NCBI RefSeq assembly: GCF_026427715.1
Contig: NZ_CP107558.1
Span: forward strand, 3,859,489-3,923,488
Origin: Methylocystis sp. MJC1
GTDB taxonomy: Bacteria > Pseudomonadota > Alphaproteobacteria > Rhizobiales > Beijerinckiaceae
DNA length: 64,000 bases
Direction: 5' to 3'
Notes under the pieces: model-generated
Database searches by the model: none
Seen by the model: only the letters and a program-made list of their open reading frames with translations
What the model was told of the DNA's origin: nothing
Shown here: piece by piece, positions 1 through 9,466 of the stretch
Layout of the letters: each line of letters starts with the position of its first letter
Numbering within the stretch: the stretch's first letter is position 1
Program-made: the position numbers and the translations under genes

Positions 1-156
1 TCTCATGTTTCTTGGCATGTTGCACATCCGCAACACATTGCTTGCATTGTTTTCGACGAGACGCGCATCCATCGCGTTTCAAACGCTTGTGATCCGCCCC
101 CCGCCGCCGCTATGCTGCGCCGCCGAAGGCGCTGCAATCGGAAAGGCTTGCGGAAC

Positions 157-2430
157 ATGAATGAGAGCATGAGCGATCGTCCCGTGGTCACCGACAAGGA
201 GGCGCTGCTCTTCCACTCGCGCGGGCGGCCGGGAAAGCTCGCCGTCGTCTCGACCAAGCCCATGGCGACGCAGCGCGATCTGTCGCTCGCCTATTCGCCG
301 GGCGTCGCCGCGCCGGTGCACGCCATCGCCAAAGACCCGACGCTCGCCTTCGATTACACGACGCGCGGCAATATGGTCGCGGTCATCACCAATGGCACGG
401 CGATCCTCGGCCTCGGCGATCTTGGGCCCCTCGCGGCAAAGCCGGTGATGGAAGGCAAGGCAGCGCTCTTCAAGCGCTTCGCCGACATCGATTCGATCGA
501 TCTCGAAGTTGACACCAAGGAGATCGACGAATTTGTCGCCGCCGTGCGCTATCTCGGGCCGTCGTTCGGCGGCATCAATCTCGAGGACATCAAGGCGCCC
601 GAGTGTTTCGTGATCGAAGAGCGCTTGCGCGCGCTCATGGATATTCCCGTCTTTCATGACGACCAGCACGGCACGGCGATCATTTCCTCCGCCGGCCTCA
701 TCAATGCGCTGCTGCTGACGGGCCGCGACATCAAGACCGCGAAGCTCGTCTGCAATGGCGCGGGCGCGGCGGGCATCGCCTGTCTTGATCTCGCCAAGGC
801 GCTCGGCTTCGACCACCGCAACGTCACGCTCTGCGACACCAAGGGCGTGGTCTATCGCGGTCGCGAAGCGGGCATGAACCAATGGAAGAGCGCCCACGCC
901 GTCGAGACGAGCGCGCGCACGCTCACCGAGGCGCTCGAGGGCGCCGATGTCTTCTTCGGCCTTTCCGTGAAGGGCGCGCTGACGCCCGACATGCTGAAAT
1001 CCATGGCGCCGGACCCGATCATTTTCGCGATGGCCAATCCAGATCCCGAGATCACGCCGGAAGAAGCGCGCGCGGCGCGGCCGGACGCGATCATCGCGAC
1101 GGGGCGCTCGGACTACCCCAACCAAGTCAACAATGTCCTGGGCTTTCCCTACATCTTCCGCGGCGCGCTCGACGTGCGCGCCAAGACCATCAACATGGAA
1201 ATGAAGATCGCCGCCGCGCAGGCGCTGGCCGATCTTGCGCGTGAAGACGTGCCGGACGAAGTCGCCAACGCCTATCGCGGCGCGCGCCCGCGCTTCGGCC
1301 GCGACTATCTCATCCCCGCGCCTTTCGATCCGCGCCTCATCTCAGTGATCCCGCCGGCGGTGGCGCGGGCGGCGATGGAGTCGGGCGTCGCCCGCCGTCC
1401 GATCATCGACATGAAAGCCTATCGCGCCGAGCTCTCGGCGCGTCGCGATCCGATCGCCGGCCTCATGCAGACGATCTATGAGCGCGTGCGGCGCGAACCC
1501 AAGCGCGTCGTCTTCGCCGAGGGCGAGGAGCAGCAGGTGATCCGCGCGGCGGTCGCTTATGTGAATCAGGAATTGGGCGAGGCGGTGCTCGTCGGCCGCG
1601 AGGATCGGGTGAGGGCCAACGCCGCCAACGCCGGCGTGGAGCTCGTTCCCGGCATCGAGATTCACAATGCGAAGCTCTCCCAACGCAACGGCGTCTATGC
1701 GCAATTCCTGTTCGAGCGGCTGCAGCGCAAGGGCTTTTTGTTCCGCGACTGCCAGCGCCTCATCAACCAGGACCGCAACCATTTCGCCGCCGCCATGGTG
1801 GCGCGCGGCGACGCCGACGCCATGGTGACGGGCGTCACCCGCAATTTCTCCAATGCGCTCGAGGAAGTGCGCCGCGTCGTCGATCAGAAGCCCGGCCATC
1901 GCGTCATCGGCGTGTCGCTCATTCTCGCCAAGGGCCGCGTGGTGGTCGTCGCCGATACCGCGATCACCGAATTGCCGGAGGCCACCGAGCTCGCCGAAAT
2001 CGCGATCGAAGCGGCGGGCGTCGCGCGGCGCATCGGCCTCGTGCCTCGCGTGGCGATGCTGGCTTTCTCGACCTTTGGCTATCCGCCGGGCGAGCGCACG
2101 GCGCGGGTGCACGAGGCGGTGCGCGTGCTCGACCAGCGCCGCGTCGATTTCGAATATGAGGGCGAGATGGGCGCCGACATCGCGCTCAACAAAGACTTGA
2201 TGAGCGCCTATCCCTTCTCCCGGCTGAAGGACACGGCGAATGTCCTCATCATGCCGGCCTTCCACTCGGCGGCGATCTCGACCAAGATGCTGCAGGAACT
2301 TGGCGACGCCACCGTCCTCGGCCCGCTGATCGTCGGCCTCGACAAGCCCATCCAGATCGTCCAGCTCGGATCGACGGATACGGAGATCGTGAACATGGCG
2401 GCGCTCGCCGCTTTCGGCCTCGGCGGCTAG
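157..2430 (+). CDS. maeB: NADP-dependent malic enzyme with C-terminal phosphotransacetylase-like domain
   Basis: Oxidatively decarboxylates malate to pyruvate, giving NADPH, in the cytoplasm. About 757 residues, the normal length for the MaeB two-domain type. The N-terminal half carries the malic-enzyme motif FHDDQHGTA and the nucleotide-binding glycines GAGAAGIA; from about residue 430 onward the protein is a phosphate acetyl/butyryltransferase-like domain, which in this family is regulatory rather than catalytic. The ATG at 157 was chosen because GAAAGG lies about 10 bases upstream; an in-frame ATG at 112 would add a basic, unlikely leader and another lies at 169. Followed after 48 bases by a palindromic repeat. 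Function is secure; the exact start is not. Confidence 0.95.
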   Translation: MNESMSDRPVVTDKEALLFHSRGRPGKLAVVSTKPMATQRDLSLAYSPGVAAPVHAIAKDPTLAFDYTTRGNMVAVITNGTAILGLGDLGPLAAKPVMEGKAALFKRFADIDSIDLEVDTKEIDEFVAAVRYLGPSFGGINLEDIKAPECFVIEERLRALMDIPVFHDDQHGTAIISSAGLINALLLTGRDIKTAKLVCNGAGAAGIACLDLAKALGFDHRNVTLCDTKGVVYRGREAGMNQWKSAHAVETSARTLTEALEGADVFFGLSVKGALTPDMLKSMAPDPIIFAMANPDPEITPEEARAARPDAIIATGRSDYPNQVNNVLGFPYIFRGALDVRAKTINMEMKIAAAQALADLAREDVPDEVANAYRGARPRFGRDYLIPAPFDPRLISVIPPAVARAAMESGVARRPIIDMKAYRAELSARRDPIAGLMQTIYERVRREPKRVVFAEGEEQQVIRAAVAYVNQELGEAVLVGREDRVRANAANAGVELVPGIEIHNAKLSQRNGVYAQFLFERLQRKGFLFRDCQRLINQDRNHFAAAMVARGDADAMVTGVTRNFSNALEEVRRVVDQKPGHRVIGVSLILAKGRVVVVADTAITELPEATELAEIAIEAAGVARRIGLVPRVAMLAFSTFGYPPGERTARVHEAVRVLDQRRVDFEYEGEMGADIALNKDLMSAYPFSRLKDTANVLIMPAFHSAAISTKMLQELGDATVLGPLIVGLDKPIQIVQLGSTDTEIVNMAALAAFGLGG

Positions 2431-2477
2431 CGCGCGGCCCGGTACGTTCCGGCCTGAATAGCCCGCACTGGGGCTTG

Positions 2478-2581
2478 GTCATTCCCGGCGGGCTGAAAGC
2501 CCGACCGGGAATCCAGAGCCACAAGAGCGCTGATTTTGCTCTGGATTCCCGAGCGCTCGCTTTGCGAGCGTCGGGAATGAC
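2478..2581. repeat. Palindromic repeat family A, copy 1
   Basis: About 104-bp imperfect palindrome beginning GTCATTCCCGGCGGGCTGAA and ending CGGGAATGAC. Each half can also fold on its own (GGGCTGAAAGCCC in the left half, GCTCGC/GCGAGC in the right). Two further copies are at 28475-28581 and 45043-45148; all three follow a plus-strand stop codon by 33-48 bases. Possibly an RNA terminator or stabiliser, or a non-autonomous mobile palindrome. Confidence 0.85.
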
Positions 2582-2604
2582 GGCCCTAGCAACGGGATTT
2601 CGTA

Positions 2605-2853
2605 TTAGAAATTGATGCGCAACAGGTTCGACATGGGTAGGCCATAGAAGAAGCCGAACGCGAAATGGATCACGAGATTCGTCGCGCCGAAACCAAAGGC
2701 AAAAAGGCCAAGATTTTCCGTGGCGCTTCTCAGATATTGGCGGTTCCTGAGCTTCGGCCGCCGGGGCGCGCGAAGGACGCGTGCTTCCTCAGGTTCCGGT
2801 TGCGCCACAGCGGCCGCCACGGCGCTGTTGAAGGAATAATGAAGACGGCTCAT
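2605..2853 (-). CDS. Small hypothetical membrane protein (82 aa)
   Basis: I do not recognise a family. The protein starts MSRLHYSFNSAVAAA, has a charged middle with RAPRRPKLRNR, and a hydrophobic C-terminal half (about residues 50-75, AFGFGATNLVIHFAFGFF) that could make one or two membrane passes. An upstream in-frame ATG at 2946 would add a leader unlike the rest; the start at 2853 gives the more coherent protein. The upstream region contains a TTAACCAT at 2969-2976, the half-site seen in some CtrA-controlled promoters. It is monocistronic, pointing away from the hemA region. It could be non-coding, but the composition favours a real gene. Confidence 0.5.
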   Translation of the reverse strand: MSRLHYSFNSAVAAAVAQPEPEEARVLRAPRRPKLRNRQYLRSATENLGLFAFGFGATNLVIHFAFGFFYGLPMSNLLRINF

Positions 2854-3090
2854 TGCGATGGCCCCATTTGCGAATGTGGTTGCCAGCTCGTATCGAAAGT
2901 AGAGGACACCACGCCGCCTAACGCCGTTTGAACCCGCGTGGGACAACTTTAATCAACGGCACGGTTTTTTAACCATACGGTTTGGCCCAAGGTTTTCAGA
3001 CGGGGCGACGCCAACGAGATATCAGAGCCCGATGAGGTGGAGCGGCCTTGTATACTCGACTTTAACCATCTGAAATAAAGGCGGCAGAAG

Positions 3091-3387
3091 TCAGAGTTCG
3101 ACGATTTGCACGTCTAAAAGGCACCCATCCCAAAGAGAACGCGCAAAGGCGACGGCCTCCTCCAGCGACTCGGCGGGGTGCGAACTGATCAAAATGAAAC
3201 GTGGCGTGCTTACCCATCGCCGACAAGCAGTTGATCGATTGCATCTTCAACCGCTGCACAGTCGTCGCCGACCACCGCGATCAACTTGACGCCATCTGTA
3301 ACGCACTTCGCGACGAAAGGCCCCAGCCTGCGCGCAGTCTGGGCCCTGTTTTCAGGACGATCTTGGGAAAGTAGATCACATCTCGTA
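3091..3387 (-). pseudogene. Frameshifted, 5'-truncated remnant of a small protein gene
   Basis: Two adjacent minus-strand frames give one continuous-looking protein. The first reads LGPFVAKCVTDGVKLIAVVG and on to IDQLLVGDG, stopping at 3210-3212. Shifting one base continues it as STPRFILISSHPAESLEEAV to VQIVEL and a stop at 3091-3093. The join lies around 3213. No convincing start codon exists before the reading runs into the 3' end of hemA, so the 5' end appears lost. The sequence resembles small hypothetical proteins I associate with DUF7684, but that is recollection, not a search. The gene is probably dead. Confidence 0.55.
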
Positions 3388-4674
3388 TTACTGCGCCGCG
3401 AGTTTGATCTCGGGATAGGTGCAGCGCTCGGCGCTCTTGTCGTCGACATGGAGATGCGACGGCGGCTCGGCGAAGGCGATCCCGAGCGTCTGCCAGACAT
3501 CGGCCATCGCTTCAACGAGATGGGCGATATGCTCATGCGTATGGCGCGGCGTCGGGGTGATGCGCAGGCGCTCCGATCCCTTGGCGACGGTCGGATAGTT
3601 GATGGGCTGGATGTAGATATTGTGCCGCGTGAGCAGCAGATCGCTCGCCGCCTTGCACAGCTCCGCCTCGCGCACCATCACCGGCACGATATGCGAGCCG
3701 TTTTCCAGCACCGGGAGACCGGCGGCGGCGAGCGCATGTTTGGTGATATGAGCCGCGCGCTGATGCGCGGCGCGCAGATCGGAGCGGCGCTTCAAGAGCC
3801 GGACGGCGGCGCAGGCGGCGGCGGCCACCGGCGGCGGCAAAGCGGTCGAGAAGATGAAAGCCGGCGCGTAAGAGCGAATAGCGTCGATGACCGCGGCGTC
3901 GCCGGCGACATAGCCGCCCATGGCGCCGAAGCCCTTGGCCAGCGTGCCCTCGATGACGTCGATGCGGCCCATGACGCCCTCGCGCTCGCAGATGCCGGCG
4001 CCGCGTGGGCCATACATGCCGACCGCGTGGACTTCATCCACATAGGTCATGGCGCCGTAGCGCTCGGCGAGAGCGGCAATCTCGGCGACAGGCGCGACAT
4101 TGCCGTTCATGGAGTAGAGGCTCTCGAAGATGACGAGCTTCGGCCGGTCGCCGGCTTCGATCAGCAGCTCCTCGAGATGGGCGAGGTCGTTGTGGCGGAA
4201 GATTTTCCGTTCCGCCCGCGAGCGCTTCACGCCCTCGATCATGGAATTGTGATTCGAGGCGTCGGACAGAATCACGCAATTGGGCAGAAGGTCGGCGATG
4301 GTCGAGATCGCCGCGAGATTGGAAATCCAGCCCGAGGTGAAGACCAGGGCCGCCTCCTTGCCATGGAGGTCGGCGAGCTCGTGCTCCAGCTCGACGATGG
4401 CGTGGCTTGTGCCCGAAATATTGCGGGTGCCGCCCGACCCGGCGCCAACTTTGCTGGCGGTCTGCAGCATGGCGTCGATGACCTCGGGGTGCTGGCCCAT
4501 GCCGAGGTAATCGTTCGAACACCATACGGTGACGTTTTCGATCGAGCCGTCATCTCGAATCCATCGGGCGACGGGGAAGCTCTCCACGTCGCGTTCGAGA
4601 TGCGCGAAGATGCGATAGCGGCGTTCGTCCTTCAGACGGGAGACGGCCGCCTCGAAATATCGCCGATAGACCAT
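3388..4674 (-). CDS. hemA: 5-aminolevulinate synthase
   Basis: Condenses glycine and succinyl-CoA to 5-aminolevulinate with pyridoxal phosphate, the first step of haem synthesis by the C4 (Shemin) route typical of alphaproteobacteria. About 428 residues, normal length. The PLP-binding lysine is in [28 protein letters not shown] is the cofactor-contacting aspartate region. The start chosen gives [15 protein letters not shown], matching the family N-terminus; an ATG 11 codons upstream is less likely. Expressed alone, divergent from the phosphoesterase gene at 4897. The later haem genes hemE and hemJ are at 31.7-33.2 kb. Confidence 0.96.
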   Translation of the reverse strand: MVYRRYFEAAVSRLKDERRYRIFAHLERDVESFPVARWIRDDGSIENVTVWCSNDYLGMGQHPEVIDAMLQTASKVGAGSGGTRNISGTSHAIVELEHELADLHGKEAALVFTSGWISNLAAISTIADLLPNCVILSDASNHNSMIEGVKRSRAERKIFRHNDLAHLEELLIEAGDRPKLVIFESLYSMNGNVAPVAEIAALAERYGAMTYVDEVHAVGMYGPRGAGICEREGVMGRIDVIEGTLAKGFGAMGGYVAGDAAVIDAIRSYAPAFIFSTALPPPVAAAACAAVRLLKRRSDLRAAHQRAAHITKHALAAAGLPVLENGSHIVPVMVREAELCKAASDLLLTRHNIYIQPINYPTVAKGSERLRITPTPRHTHEHIAHLVEAMADVWQTLGIAFAEPPSHLHVDDKSAERCTYPEIKLAAQ

Positions 4675-4896
4675 ATGACCCAACCCTCGATCTTTGACGC
4701 CCATCAAACCAGACTGCCGGCCCCGTCCTGCCCTGCGCCTTGTTTGGACGTTTTCTTACATAGCCCATCCTAAGCCGGAAAGCGAGTGGCGGAACGTCGC
4801 GGCAAGGCTCCAAGCTCGGCAGTCTGCGCGCGGGTTCACAGACCGGACATGGAGACTGCCTAAGTCTCGGCCGGTCTTATGTAAAAGGGGCGTATT

Positions 4897-6663
4897 ATGA
4901 AATCCTTTAAGATCGCGCTGGGCCTTGCAGCGCTCGCAACGGCGCCCGTCTGCGCGCAGGAAGGCGATCACCGCTCGGGCGGCCACGCCAGCCTCGGCGA
5001 TTTCGACAAGATCGTGGTCATCTACCAGGAGAACCACAGCTTCGATAATCTCTACGGACTCTGGGACGCGGTCGGCGAGCGGGAAATCAATGGCCTGCGC
5101 GCGCTCGAACGCTTCGAGCATGCTGGACAGCCGGGGCCCTGGGTGCAGATCCGTTCTTCCGCCGATGGGTCCAAGCCCTATCTCTGCCTGCCGCAGAACG
5201 ACGTCAATCTCACGTCGCCCGCGCCGCTCGCCACAATCTGCACGGATGACACGTCGGGAGCCGGCTCGCCGATCAACGGGGCCTTTTTCGATCGGTTCCA
5301 GATCGATGAGCATATCGCGTCGGCGGACACGACCTGCCCGGCTCCCGGCGTCTTCGCGCCGAGCGGCGTGGCGAAAGGCCAGGGCCTGGCTGGCGGCTGC
5401 ACGCGCGACATCGTGCATCGCTTCTATTCGGAGCAGTATCAGATCAATGGCGGCCAGCAGAATCGCTATGTGACCGGCAGCGACGCGATGGGCCTCGTCA
5501 TGGGCTACTACGACACCCGCAAGCTGCCGCTCTACAAATATCTGCACCAGCCCGGCGCGCCGAAATATGTCATCGAGGACAACTTCTTTCAGGCGGCCTT
5601 CGGCGGCTCCTTCCTCAACCATCAATGGCTGATCGCGGCGAAGACACCGGTCTTCGCCAATCCGGTGACGGACGGCTCCGGCAACGACCTTCACTCGATC
5701 GTCGACGCCAACGGCATGCCGACCAAGACGCCGCTCTATTCTTCGACGAACGCCGCGACGGCGGCGACGCTGCGCGACAGATCCTTGACGGCCTACTGCG
5801 CTGGAGACGCCCGCAACGCCGCGAACCTGCCGCCTGCGCCCGCCGGCGTCGCCTGCGGTGATTACGCGGTCAACACCACGCAGGCCTGGGCGTGGCCCTA
5901 CGCGCCCGGAACCGCCGACGCCAAGCGCCTTCCGCCGCTCGCCAATCCGACGATCGGCGACCTGCTGAGCGCGAAAAACATCGACTGGGCCTGGTATTCC
6001 GGCGGCTGGGACAATGCCGAAGGCAACACGAGCGGCAAGGGCTGGACCAATGGCGTCGGCGGCGCCTGTTTCGATCCAAACGCCAACCCGCAGACGGTCG
6101 GCGGCGTGCTCCGCTGCCCGGATAAGAACTTCCAGTACCACCATCAGGCGTTCAACTACTTCGCCGCCTACGCCCCGGGCACGGACGCCCGCAAGGCGCA
6201 TCTGCTCGACGAAGCCGAGTTCATCGACGCCGCCAAGAACGGCAAGCTCAAGGCTGTGAGCTTCGTGAAGCCGCTGGGCGCGGACAATGAACATCCCGGC
6301 TATGCGAGCGAAGCCGCCGGCAGCAACCATCTCGTCGAGCTGGTCGACGCGATCGTCAAAGGTCCGGACGCGCAGAAGACACTCATCATTGTCACTTATG
6401 ACGAGTTCGGCGGCGCCTGGGACCATGTGCCGCCGCCGCCCCACAATGTCGACAAATCCGCGCCGTCCGATCAGTGGGGCCCTGGCACACGCATTCCTGC
6501 GCTGATCATCTCGGCCCGCTTCCGCCGCTCCGGCGTCGACAGCCACGCGCATGACACGACGTCGGTGCTGAAGTTGATCGAGGAACGCTTCGGTCTCCCG
6601 TCGCTCTCCTCGCGCGACGCGGCGGTTCGCAGCCTCTCGACGGCGGTGACGATCGCCCGCTAA
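4897..6663 (+). CDS. Secreted phosphoesterase (phospholipase C / acid phosphatase family)
   Basis: A 588-residue member of the phosphoesterase family that includes bacterial phospholipases C and AcpA-type acid phosphatases (PF04185). Residues 1-20 form a Sec signal peptide ending near PVCAQ, so the enzyme should be periplasmic or secreted. Family motifs are visible: IYQENHSFDNLYG near residue 43, NHQWLIAAKTPVF near 247, ADNEHPGYAS near 463 and TYDEFGGAWDHVPPPP near 500. A good ribosome site (AAAAGGGG) precedes the ATG. Monocistronic and closed by a strong hairpin terminator. Phospholipid head-group release or phosphate scavenging is likely, but the substrate cannot be told from sequence. Confidence 0.88.
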   Translation: MKSFKIALGLAALATAPVCAQEGDHRSGGHASLGDFDKIVVIYQENHSFDNLYGLWDAVGEREINGLRALERFEHAGQPGPWVQIRSSADGSKPYLCLPQNDVNLTSPAPLATICTDDTSGAGSPINGAFFDRFQIDEHIASADTTCPAPGVFAPSGVAKGQGLAGGCTRDIVHRFYSEQYQINGGQQNRYVTGSDAMGLVMGYYDTRKLPLYKYLHQPGAPKYVIEDNFFQAAFGGSFLNHQWLIAAKTPVFANPVTDGSGNDLHSIVDANGMPTKTPLYSSTNAATAATLRDRSLTAYCAGDARNAANLPPAPAGVACGDYAVNTTQAWAWPYAPGTADAKRLPPLANPTIGDLLSAKNIDWAWYSGGWDNAEGNTSGKGWTNGVGGACFDPNANPQTVGGVLRCPDKNFQYHHQAFNYFAAYAPGTDARKAHLLDEAEFIDAAKNGKLKAVSFVKPLGADNEHPGYASEAAGSNHLVELVDAIVKGPDAQKTLIIVTYDEFGGAWDHVPPPPHNVDKSAPSDQWGPGTRIPALIISARFRRSGVDSHAHDTTSVLKLIEERFGLPSLSSRDAAVRSLSTAVTIAR

Positions 6664-6683
6664 GGCGCGCCAAGCGGATCAAG

Positions 6684-6720
6684 GCCCCGGCCGGCGCGCG
6701 AGCCCGGCCGGGGCTTTTTC
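6684..6720 (+). terminator. Intrinsic terminator of the phosphoesterase gene
   Basis: An 11-bp GC stem (6684-6694 paired with 6704-6714) with a 9-base loop is followed by TTTTTC. It ends two bases before the stop codon of the convergent M20 peptidase gene, so it separates the two units. The opposite strand lacks a T-run. Confidence 0.85.
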
Positions 6721-6721
6721 T

Positions 6722-8107
6722 TTACGACGCCAACGCGTCCAACACCCGCGCCCAGCTACGCGCGCCCTTGTGGAAGGAGGTGTAGCTGTATTTCTCGTTG
6801 GGCGAGTGGATGCGGTCGTCGTCGAGGGCGAAGCCGATCATCAGCGCATCCATATTGAGGTCGCGCTTGAAGGCGCCGACGATCGGGATCGAGCCGCCGC
6901 AGCCCGCCAGCGCCGCCTCCTTGCCCCACTCTTCCGTGAGCGCCCGCCGCGCCCGATTCAGCGCTTCGGAACCAAAGGGAAGCTGCAGCGCGTTGGAGGC
7001 GCCGTGGTTGATGAACTCGACCTTGGCGTCGGCCGGCAGACGCTCCTTCACAAAGGCGCGGAAGCTCTCGAGCACCGCTTTGGCGTCCTGCTTGCCGACA
7101 AGCCGGAAGGAGAATTTGGCGGACGCCTCCGCGGGCAGCACCGTCTTCGAGCCCTTGCCGGTATAGCCGCCGACGACGCCGTTCACGTCGCAGGTCGGCC
7201 GCGCCCAAATCTGCTCCAATATGCCGCAGCCCTTTTCGCCGCCGATCCGCGTCAGGCCGATCTCGCCGAGCCACGTCGCCTCGTCGAAGTCGAGCGCGCG
7301 CCACTGCTCGGCGATATCCTCAGGGATTTCCGGCACGCCGGCATAGAAGCCGGGGAGCGTCACTTTCCCTTCTTCGTCATGCAGATCGGCGATGATTTTC
7401 GCGAGCACATGGACGGGATTGTTCACCGGCCCGCCGAACATGCCCGAATGCAGATCGTGGCTCGCGATGCGGATGAAGACTTCTTCCTGCGCCAGGCCGC
7501 GCAGCATGACCGTGATCGCCGGCGTGGTCGCGTTCCACATGCTGGTGTCGCAGACGAGCGCAATGTCGGGCTGCGAGAGCTCGTCCTTATTGGCGGCGAG
7601 GAAGCCGGGGAGGGAAGGCGAGCCCGTCTCCTCCTCGCCCTCGAAGAGGAAAGTGACGTTGCAGGGCAGGCCGCCGTTCTCTTCGAAGGCGCGGCAGGCC
7701 TCGATGAAGGTCATGAGCTGACCCTTATCGTCTGAAGCGCCGCGCGCGACGATCTCGTCGCCATCCTTGCCGGCCGCAAGACGCGGCGCAAAGGGGTCCG
7801 ACTCCCAAAGTCCCAGCGGATCGGCCGGCTGCACGTCGTAATGGCCGTAAAACAGCACATGCGGCGCGTCCTTGCGCTTCGCCTTGGCGTGGCCGACGAC
7901 GATCGGATGGCCGGGCGTCTCATGTACATCCGCCGTATATCCCAAGCCTTTGAGCTGGTCCGCCAGCCAATTGGCGGCGCGCTGGCAATGCTGGGTAAAG
8001 GCGGGGTCGGTCGAGACCGAAGGGATGCTCAAAAGGTCGAAGAGGCGCTGGGTCGACGCGGGGAGATTCGCGTCGATCGTGTTCAGGACGGCGTCGATCG
8101 TGGCCAT
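6722..8107 (-). CDS. M20 family metallopeptidase (dipeptidase)
   Basis: A 461-residue cytoplasmic zinc-dependent exopeptidase of the M20 family, most like the CNDP/carnosinase-type dipeptidases. Metal-site segments are visible: FYGHYDVQP near residue 88, GASDDKGQL near 140, FEGEEETGSPS near 175 with the catalytic glutamate, and HDLHSGMFGGPV near 235 in the dimerisation lid. No signal peptide. Convergent with the phosphoesterase, sharing its terminator region. Likely cleaves short peptides; acetylornithine or succinyl-diaminopimelate substrates are less likely given the length and the lid sequence. Confidence 0.9.
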   Translation of the reverse strand: MATIDAVLNTIDANLPASTQRLFDLLSIPSVSTDPAFTQHCQRAANWLADQLKGLGYTADVHETPGHPIVVGHAKAKRKDAPHVLFYGHYDVQPADPLGLWESDPFAPRLAAGKDGDEIVARGASDDKGQLMTFIEACRAFEENGGLPCNVTFLFEGEEETGSPSLPGFLAANKDELSQPDIALVCDTSMWNATTPAITVMLRGLAQEEVFIRIASHDLHSGMFGGPVNNPVHVLAKIIADLHDEEGKVTLPGFYAGVPEIPEDIAEQWRALDFDEATWLGEIGLTRIGGEKGCGILEQIWARPTCDVNGVVGGYTGKGSKTVLPAEASAKFSFRLVGKQDAKAVLESFRAFVKERLPADAKVEFINHGASNALQLPFGSEALNRARRALTEEWGKEAALAGCGGSIPIVGAFKRDLNMDALMIGFALDDDRIHSPNEKYSYTSFHKGARSWARVLDALAS

Positions 8108-8174
8108 GGAATCAAGTCCTTCGCAGTTGGAGCGAGGCTAGTGCGAAGTTAGGGCAGAGGAAAGGCCGGAGAGA

Positions 8175-8645
8175 TCACTGGCTCGACGCCTGAGCGCCAT
8201 CCGGCTTCTTGCGCTTGCGCTTGGGGCGGCCGCTTTTGGTGAGATGTTTCCACTCATGCGGCGCGAGGTCGATGGTCTGCGGGCCGGCCGGCTTGTCGGG
8301 GCCCTTGCCACGGTTTCGGATGCGATTCAGCACCGCCGAGCGCACGGACGGCGATTTCAGCGCGAGCCCTGCGACATCCGAGGCGAAGCCCGGCAAGATC
8401 AATAGGAAAGAAGCGAGCGCCTGAATCGCCCCATCGAGCATGGCGCCCTCGGCGCGCCATTTTCCGCGCTCCCGCCAGACGGCGAGAAGCCGCTTGACGT
8501 CCGCAAGGCCGATCCCGGTCGTGCCTAGCCCGAGCAGGATCGCGGCAAGGAGCCCGATCGCGCGCAGGACAAAGGCGAAGGCCAGAATTTCCAGCGCGAG
8601 CCAAAGGCCGAGCGCCAAGCCGATGAGCTTCGTCCTGTCGGTCAC
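8175..8645 (-). CDS. fxsA: FxsA family inner-membrane protein
   Basis: About 156 residues. The first 30 residues (LIGLALGLWLALEILAFAFV) form one membrane segment and the region around 80-95 (ASFLLILPGFASDVAGLAL) another; the C-terminus is basic. FxsA is known in E. coli for relieving phage T7 exclusion by the F plasmid when overexpressed; its normal role is unknown. The start is a GTG at 8645 preceded by GGGAG; longer readings would run into the upstream divergent gene. Divergent from the Tim44-like gene, a conserved pairing near the Tim44-mltA-smr operon in rhizobia. Confidence 0.85.
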   Translation of the reverse strand: MTDRTKLIGLALGLWLALEILAFAFVLRAIGLLAAILLGLGTTGIGLADVKRLLAVWRERGKWRAEGAMLDGAIQALASFLLILPGFASDVAGLALKSPSVRSAVLNRIRNRGKGPDKPAGPQTIDLAPHEWKHLTKSGRPKRKRKKPDGAQASSQ

Positions 8646-8772
8646 TCGTGGAACACTCCCGCGCTCGCAAACGCTTGGCCGCGCACGCCCGATGGGGCGC
8701 GGAGCCGGCCTTGATTCGTGACATGTGAGCGGCGACATGTTAGCCGACAAGAGAAGAATCCGGGAGTGACCA

Positions 8773-9462
8773 ATGTCGCCGAGCGGCGAACCTTTCGACC
8801 CGTCGCTGATCGTCTTTGCGGCGCTCGCCATTTTCGTGGTGTGGAAGCTGCGCTCCGTGCTCGGCGTGCGCGTCGACCGCGACGCGCCGCCGCCCACGCA
8901 ATTCGAGCCGCGCCGCGCGCCGATGGGGCCCGCCCCGCTGCCGGGCGCCGCGCCCGCCGACGACCTGCCGGCGGTGCGGCCCGAGGATCGTTGGAAGGGC
9001 GTCGCCGAGAATCGCGCCGAGGCGATCACGGGGCTCGACGCCATCGCCGCCGCCGATCCGCGCTTCGACGGCAAGGGGTTCGTCGAGGGCGCCCGCCGCG
9101 CCTATGAGATGATCGTCGGCGCTTTCGCCAAGGGCGACCGCGACGCCCTGCGCCCGCTGCTCGCCAAGGATGTCTTCGACGGCTTCGCCGGCGAGATTGC
9201 GCGGCGCGAGGCTGAAGGAGAGACGGTGGAGACGGCGATCGTCGCCATCGATTCGGCGCTGGTCGATTCCGCCAGCGCCGCGCCGCGCCTCAATGAAATC
9301 ACCGTCCGTTTCGCCGTGCGGCTGATGAATATCCGCAAGGACAAGGCGGGCGAGGTCATCGAAGGCGGCGCCACCACGCCGGTCGAGGAGCTTTGGACCT
9401 TCGCACGCGATCCGCGCGCCTCGGACCCCAATTGGAAGCTCGTCGCCACCCGCGCCGTCTGA
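8773..9462 (+). CDS. Tim44/TimA-like inner-membrane protein
   Basis: A 229-residue protein with a single N-terminal membrane anchor (about residues 11-27, LIVFAALAIFVVWKLRSVLG), a proline-rich linker and a C-terminal Tim44-like domain from about residue 85. Tim44-like domains bind membranes or partner proteins; bacterial versions are thought to be adaptors in the envelope, and the exact role is unresolved. First gene of a tight operon with mltA (4 bases downstream) and the Smr gene. Confidence 0.88.
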   Translation: MSPSGEPFDPSLIVFAALAIFVVWKLRSVLGVRVDRDAPPPTQFEPRRAPMGPAPLPGAAPADDLPAVRPEDRWKGVAENRAEAITGLDAIAAADPRFDGKGFVEGARRAYEMIVGAFAKGDRDALRPLLAKDVFDGFAGEIARREAEGETVETAIVAIDSALVDSASAAPRLNEITVRFAVRLMNIRKDKAGEVIEGGATTPVEELWTFARDPRASDPNWKLVATRAV

Positions 9463-9466
9463 TTCC

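Noticed and set aside
3..263. 86-codon minus-strand frame at the window start
   Set aside because: Overlaps the maeB start and has no recognisable features; the first 156 bases are more likely the maeB promoter region, where I could not pick out clear boxes.
3286..4773. 495-codon plus-strand frame over hemA
   Set aside because: Shadow of hemA; no family features.
4756..6552. 598-codon open frame antisense to the phosphoesterase gene
   Set aside because: Arg/Val/Ala-rich translation without domains; typical GC-rich shadow of a real gene with signal peptide and terminator on the other strand.
8646..9074. N-terminal extension of FxsA to an upstream ATG at 9074
   Set aside because: It would overlap the divergent Tim44-like gene by 300 bases and adds low-complexity sequence; the GTG at 8645 fits the family.
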